Below, piece by piece: positions 60,210-64,000 of a stretch of DNA of 64,000 nucleotides; position 1 is the stretch's first letter; each line of letters opens with the position of its first letter. The notes beneath the pieces were generated by a model that was not told where the DNA came from, made no database searches, and saw only the letters and a program-made list of their open reading frames with translations. This DNA comes from Sphingomonadales bacterium (GTDB lineage Bacteria > Pseudomonadota > Alphaproteobacteria > Sphingomonadales > Sphingomonadaceae), in assembly GCA_017309275.1 (NCBI GenBank), contig JAFKLT010000055.1:1-64000 (forward strand). The letters are read 5' to 3'. The position numbers were made by a program, and so were the translations under genes.

Positions 60210-60334
60210 CGCCGGTCCTCTCCTCCTGTTATGGGCGCATCATGCGGGCGCGATGCGCGGGCGTCACCTTGCTCTAATGATAGGTTCGCGTCGCGTGCGA
60301 AACTGGCAAGAGGGCGGGCGAGAGGAGAGGCACG

Positions 60335-61117
60335 ATGCAGCAGAGGCTGAGCGGCAAGGTCGCTCTGGTCACCGGCGGAACCAGCGGGATCGGCGCGGCG
60401 ACCGTGGCGCGGCTGGCGGGCGAGGGGGCAAGCGTCGTCTTCACCGGGTCGAACGCCGCCGCCGCCGCAAAGATCGCGGCCGACACCGGCGCGCGGTTTC
60501 GCGCGCACCGCGTCGAGGATGCGGCCGCGTGGGATCCGCTGATGGCCGCGATCGCGGCCGACTATGGCCGCCTCGACATCGCCTTCGCCAATGCCGGGAC
60601 CGAGGCGGGCGACGCCAGCGTCGAGGATATCGGGATCGACGCCTGGAACCATATCGTCGGGGTGAACCAGACCGGGGTGATGCTGACGGTCCAGCATGCG
60701 ATCCGGGCGATGGCCGCGAATCCGGAGGGAGCGGCGGGCTCGATCATCGTCAACTCGTCGATGAACGCGCACCGCGCGATGGGGAATTACGCGGCCTATT
60801 CGGTGACCAAGGCGGCGGTTGTCGCGCTCGTGAAATCGGCGGCCATCCATTGCGCGGGCAAGGGATATCGGATCCGCGTCAACGCGATCCTGCCCGGCGT
60901 CGTCGAAACCGACATGATCCGCGGCGTGATCGACCGGGCGCCCGACCCCGCCGCGGCGCGCGCGGCGTTCGAGGGGATGGCACCGATGAAGCGGATGGCG
61001 CAGCTCGACGAGGTGAGTGCGCTCGTCGCCTTCCTGGCGTCCGACGAGGCGGGCTTCATCTCGGGCAGCGATTATGTGATCGACGGCGCGACGACCGCGG
61101 GGATGATGGGCGTCTGA
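60335..61117 (+). CDS. SDR-family oxidoreductase
   Basis: A 260-residue classical SDR: TGGTSGIGAATVARL, FANAGTEAG, catalytic Ser in NSSMNAHRAMG and Y-x3-K in AAYSVTKAAVV, ending SGSDYVIDGATTAGMMGV. The ATG has GAGGAGAGG upstream. Divergent from the ThuA gene across a 125-bp gap. Another alcohol/ketone step of the pathway is likely. Confidence 0.9.
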   Translation: MQQRLSGKVALVTGGTSGIGAATVARLAGEGASVVFTGSNAAAAAKIAADTGARFRAHRVEDAAAWDPLMAAIAADYGRLDIAFANAGTEAGDASVEDIGIDAWNHIVGVNQTGVMLTVQHAIRAMAANPEGAAGSIIVNSSMNAHRAMGNYAAYSVTKAAVVALVKSAAIHCAGKGYRIRVNAILPGVVETDMIRGVIDRAPDPAAARAAFEGMAPMKRMAQLDEVSALVAFLASDEAGFISGSDYVIDGATTAGMMGV

Positions 61118-61245
61118 CGGACCGCATCTTCGCGCAAGAAATGTCAAAACTCGTTGCAAGTGCGGCTAAAGCCAGCTGGCACCCTTTGCCCTAGTTTTCC
61201 CTCAATGGAAGCTCGCAGAAGCTTCGGTTTTTAGGGAGAAGGATT

Positions 61246-63465
61246 GTGGCATCTTTGTCATTTGCGCGCGCTCTTGTCGCCGCGCTGACCGTTTCGACGT
61301 CGACCATGGCGATGGCGCAGGACGCGCCGCCGGCGGAGCAGGGCGCAAGCGACGGCGACATCGTCGTCACCGCGCAGCGCCGCGAACAGTCGCTGCTCGA
61401 TGTGCCGCTCGCGGTCACCGCGCTGGGCGGCGACAAATTGTCCGAACGCGGCATCACCAATTCGGCGCAGCTCGGCGATGCCGTCCCTAACCTTCAGATC
61501 AACAGCCCCTATGGCGATACGCAGCCGAACTTCTCGCTGCGCGGAATCGGGGTCGCGAACGAATATAACAGCAACCAGGCCTCGCCCGTCGGCGTCTATC
61601 TGGACGATGTCTATCTCGCGCCGCGTACCAGCCACGGCATGGGGCTGTTCGACCTAGACCGAATCGAGGTGCTGCGCGGGCCGCAGGGCACGCTGTTCGG
61701 TCGCAACACCACCGGCGGCGCGATCAATTTCATCACGAAGAAGCCCGCCCTGTCGGGCAGCAACGGCTATCTTCAGGTCGGCTACGCCAATTTCGATACC
61801 TTCACCGCGCAAGGCGCGGTAGAGGCGACGCTGGCCGAGGATGTCGCCGGGCTGCGCCTCGCGGTCAATTATGCGAAAGGCGACGGGCAGATAAAGAATG
61901 TCTTCCCCGGCGGCCGCGACCCCGCCTCGGTCGACACGCTGCAGGGCCGCGCGACGCTGCGCGTCAAGCCGACCGAGACGCTCGACATCACGCTGCGCGC
62001 CTATGGCGGCCGCGACCGGGGAACGCAGGCGGCGGTGCATGGCCTCGCACCGTTCCGCACAGGGCTCGGCTTTTTCGAAACGAACGAGAATCGCGTCGGC
62101 GACAACCGTACCGACGCCTGGGGCTTCGCCGGGAATATCAGCCTCGAGCTTTCGGACACGCTCAGCCTGACGTCGATCACCAGCTATGACGGCGGCAAGC
62201 AGAATCTACAGCAGGCGGCCGACGGATCGCCGCTCGATATCCTCGATATCAACTGGCAATCGCGTTACCGCCAGTTCAGCCAGGAGCTGCGGGCGAACTA
62301 TGACGGCGACGGCATCACCTTCGTCGGCGGGCTGTTCTACGGCTGGGATCGCAACATCACCGACAACACGTTCAACCTGCCGCTGCCGCCGGAGGGCGGA
62401 TTCTTCCAGCATTACCGGCAGGTGCGCAAAAGCTATGCGGTGTTCGGCCAGGCCGACATCGACCTGGCCGACCGGCTCGTGCTGACGATCGGCGCGCGCT
62501 ATACCAAGGACAAGTCGCGTTACGACGACGCCTTCGCCTATCTGTTCGTCGGTGCGATCGGAGATCCGCAGACGCCGATCGCGACGACGGTGCCGTGCGC
62601 GGGCGTCGCAGGCACCTGTCCCTATGATCCCGCCGCGCGCTTCGCGCTGGCCGACACCAACAATGCGCTGACCGGACGCGTCGCGCTCAGCTACACCTTC
62701 GACGGCGGCGCGCTGCTCTATGCCAGCTACAACCGCGGCTATCGCGCCGGCGCGGTCAACGGCGGCGGCTACACCTCGTCGAGCGGCATCGGCTATATTC
62801 AGCCCGAACGCGTCAACGCCTATGAAGTCGGGATCAAGGGCCGCGCGGGCGGGCGCCTGCTGACCTATGCCGCCTCCGCCTTCTATTACGACTATTCGAA
62901 CCAGCAGCTTCAGGACACGCGCGCAGGGCCCGTCTCCTTCCTCGTCAACGCCCCGGCGTCGGAGGTCTATGGCCTCGAAATCGAAACGACGCTGCGCCCG
63001 GTCGACGGCTTCCGCGTCGACGCGTCGCTCGGCTGGCTGCACTCGAAATACAAGGATCTGACGCTGCAGGGCGCCGACCTGTCGGGGAACGAACTGCCGT
63101 TCGCGCCCAAACTGACCGCGCAGCTCGGCTTCGAATGGGATGTCGTCGACGTCGCCGGCGGCACAATCACCTTCGCGCCGAACATGGCCTATTCCAGCCG
63201 GCAATATTTCTCGCCCTTCAATGACATCAACGCGCCCGGCACGCCGCAGGTGAACAGCGAGCTGCAGCAGGGCGCGAACGCAAAGGTCAACGCCTCGCTG
63301 AGTTGGTCGGATGAGGTGTTGATGGTCCGTTTCTTCGCGAACAACCTGTTCGACCGCAAGACCTATGGCTATGGCCTCGATCTTCGCGGCGCGGGCTTTC
63401 CTTACAACTTCCTCGTGCCCGCCGCGCCGCGCACCTATGGCGTCAGCCTGCGTTACAGCTTCTGA
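61246..63465 (+). CDS. TonB-dependent outer-membrane receptor (second)
   Basis: A 739-residue receptor with signal peptide (ALTVSTSTMAMAQ), TonB-box-like DIVVTAQRREQS, plug motif RIEVLRGPQGTLFGRNTTGG and a barrel ending in TYGVSLRYSF. Start codon GTG with GGGAGAAGG eight bases upstream. It is followed after two bases by a P450 gene, so uptake and first oxidation may be co-expressed. Sequence differs enough from the first receptor to suggest a different ligand or form of the substrate. Confidence 0.93.
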   Translation: MASLSFARALVAALTVSTSTMAMAQDAPPAEQGASDGDIVVTAQRREQSLLDVPLAVTALGGDKLSERGITNSAQLGDAVPNLQINSPYGDTQPNFSLRGIGVANEYNSNQASPVGVYLDDVYLAPRTSHGMGLFDLDRIEVLRGPQGTLFGRNTTGGAINFITKKPALSGSNGYLQVGYANFDTFTAQGAVEATLAEDVAGLRLAVNYAKGDGQIKNVFPGGRDPASVDTLQGRATLRVKPTETLDITLRAYGGRDRGTQAAVHGLAPFRTGLGFFETNENRVGDNRTDAWGFAGNISLELSDTLSLTSITSYDGGKQNLQQAADGSPLDILDINWQSRYRQFSQELRANYDGDGITFVGGLFYGWDRNITDNTFNLPLPPEGGFFQHYRQVRKSYAVFGQADIDLADRLVLTIGARYTKDKSRYDDAFAYLFVGAIGDPQTPIATTVPCAGVAGTCPYDPAARFALADTNNALTGRVALSYTFDGGALLYASYNRGYRAGAVNGGGYTSSSGIGYIQPERVNAYEVGIKGRAGGRLLTYAASAFYYDYSNQQLQDTRAGPVSFLVNAPASEVYGLEIETTLRPVDGFRVDASLGWLHSKYKDLTLQGADLSGNELPFAPKLTAQLGFEWDVVDVAGGTITFAPNMAYSSRQYFSPFNDINAPGTPQVNSELQQGANAKVNASLSWSDEVLMVRFFANNLFDRKTYGYGLDLRGAGFPYNFLVPAAPRTYGVSLRYSF

Positions 63466-63467
63466 CG

Positions 63468-64000
63468 ATGATCGACCTCAAGGACCCTGATCTCTATGTC
63501 GGCGGCATGCCCTATGCCGAGCTTGCGGCGCTCCGTGCCGAAGGCTCGGTCCACTGGAACCCCGAAAGCGACGGCGCGGGATTCTGGGCGGTGCTGGGGT
63601 TCGACGACATCGTCACCGTGTCGCGGCAGGCCGATCTCTTCTCCTCGGCGCATGAAAATGGCGGGCATCGCATCTTCAACGAGAATGAGGTCGGGCTGAC
63701 CGGCGCGGGCGAATCGGCGATCGGCATCCCCTTCATCTCGCGCGATCCGCCGACGCATACGCAGTATCGCAAGTTCGTGATGCCCGCGCTCTCGCCGGGA
63801 CGGCTGGAGGGGATCGAGGCGCGCATCGCCGAGCGGGTCGAACGCCTGTTCGCCGCCGTGCCGCTGAACGAGACGGTCGACATCCTGCCGCTGTTCACCG
63901 TCCCGCTGCCGCTGCTCACCCTGGCCGGGCTGCTGGGGGTGCCGGCCGAAATGTGGCACGACCTGCATCGCTGGACCGACGCCTTCGTCGGCGAGGACGA
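63468..64000 (+). CDS. Cytochrome P450, N-terminal part (cut by window end)
   Basis: The first about 177 residues of a P450, frame open to the end of the window. Recognisable elements are the A-helix/beta-1 region (YAELAALRAEGSVHWNP, GFWAVLGFDDIVTVSRQADLFSS), the C-helix haem-propionate motif DPPTHTQYRKFVMPALSPGRL, and the D/E-helix area. The I-helix and haem-Cys loop lie beyond the window. It begins two bases after the receptor stop, so it is translationally linked to it. Second P450 of the cluster. Confidence 0.9.
   Translation, partial: MIDLKDPDLYVGGMPYAELAALRAEGSVHWNPESDGAGFWAVLGFDDIVTVSRQADLFSSAHENGGHRIFNENEVGLTGAGESAIGIPFISRDPPTHTQYRKFVMPALSPGRLEGIEARIAERVERLFAAVPLNETVDILPLFTVPLPLLTLAGLLGVPAEMWHDLHRWTDAFVGED

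Overview
The window looks like chromosome from a GC-rich alphaproteobacterium of the Sphingomonadaceae, most likely Sphingopyxis or a close relative. I base this on gene style: TonB-dependent receptors with OMP-type signal peptides, REP doublets built on a GTCAYCCCGGA core, catabolic SDR/Rieske/P450 clusters, and an ectoine hydroxylase whose iron ligands fall at H144/D146/H245. No ribosomal RNA or other phylogenetic marker is present, so the genus is inference.

Left half (1-27.6 kb): an ion, osmotic and arsenic stress block. In order it holds a PRC-barrel protein, a KdpD-like sensor half without a kinase, a GFA-GNAT fusion, a sterol-desaturase-like membrane enzyme divergent from a Crp-type regulator, a DUF389 membrane protein, NhaA, an SLC13-type permease with RCK_C domains, and a periplasmic triple-repeat PRC-like protein. 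Next comes a complete hydroxyectoine locus (EctR-like MarR divergent from ectA-ectB-ectC-ectD-ask) that continues into two MFS carriers. It is followed by a CPA-type Na+/H+ antiporter, a ClC channel/exchanger, a pirin, and an arsR-arsI-arsC-aqpS operon. The block ends with a tyrosine recombinase beside a 45-nt remnant of the 3' end of tRNA-Gly(GCC), starting exactly at the anticodon loop. That is an attR-type junction, and its orientation puts the integrated element to the left. I did not find the intact tRNA, so the other end probably lies outside the window.

Right half (27.7-64 kb): a catabolic supercluster of unknown substrate. Its modules are (i) SDR, GST, E1 alpha/beta plus a free lipoyl domain, a SnoaL-like protein, a KstD-like flavoprotein and an NmrA protein; (ii) about 0.9 kb of non-coding DNA with four REP doublets; (iii) two Rieske oxygenase alpha subunits divergent from a VOC protein; (iv) a minus-strand operon Mo-oxidoreductase, MDR reductase, ThuA, P450, acyl-CoA dehydrogenase, DUF35, SCP-x-type thiolase, acyl-CoA dehydrogenase, LuxR, whose core P450-ACAD-DUF35-thiolase resembles the mycobacterial igr (cholesterol side-chain) operon; (v) MDR, SDR, acyl-CoA ligase, carotenoid-cleavage-type oxygenase, TonB receptor and two SDRs; (vi) a GMC oxidoreductase, a second ThuA, an SDR, a second TonB receptor and a P450 cut by the window end. 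Together these suggest outer-membrane uptake of a bulky hydrophobic compound (steroid-, terpenoid- or apocarotenoid-like), oxygenation, CoA activation and side-chain shortening.

Points that automated annotation would probably miss: ectA has no canonical start codon and appears to begin at ATT; the VOC gene next to ectR has the same problem; and a 12-bp GC hairpin encloses the ask stop codon.
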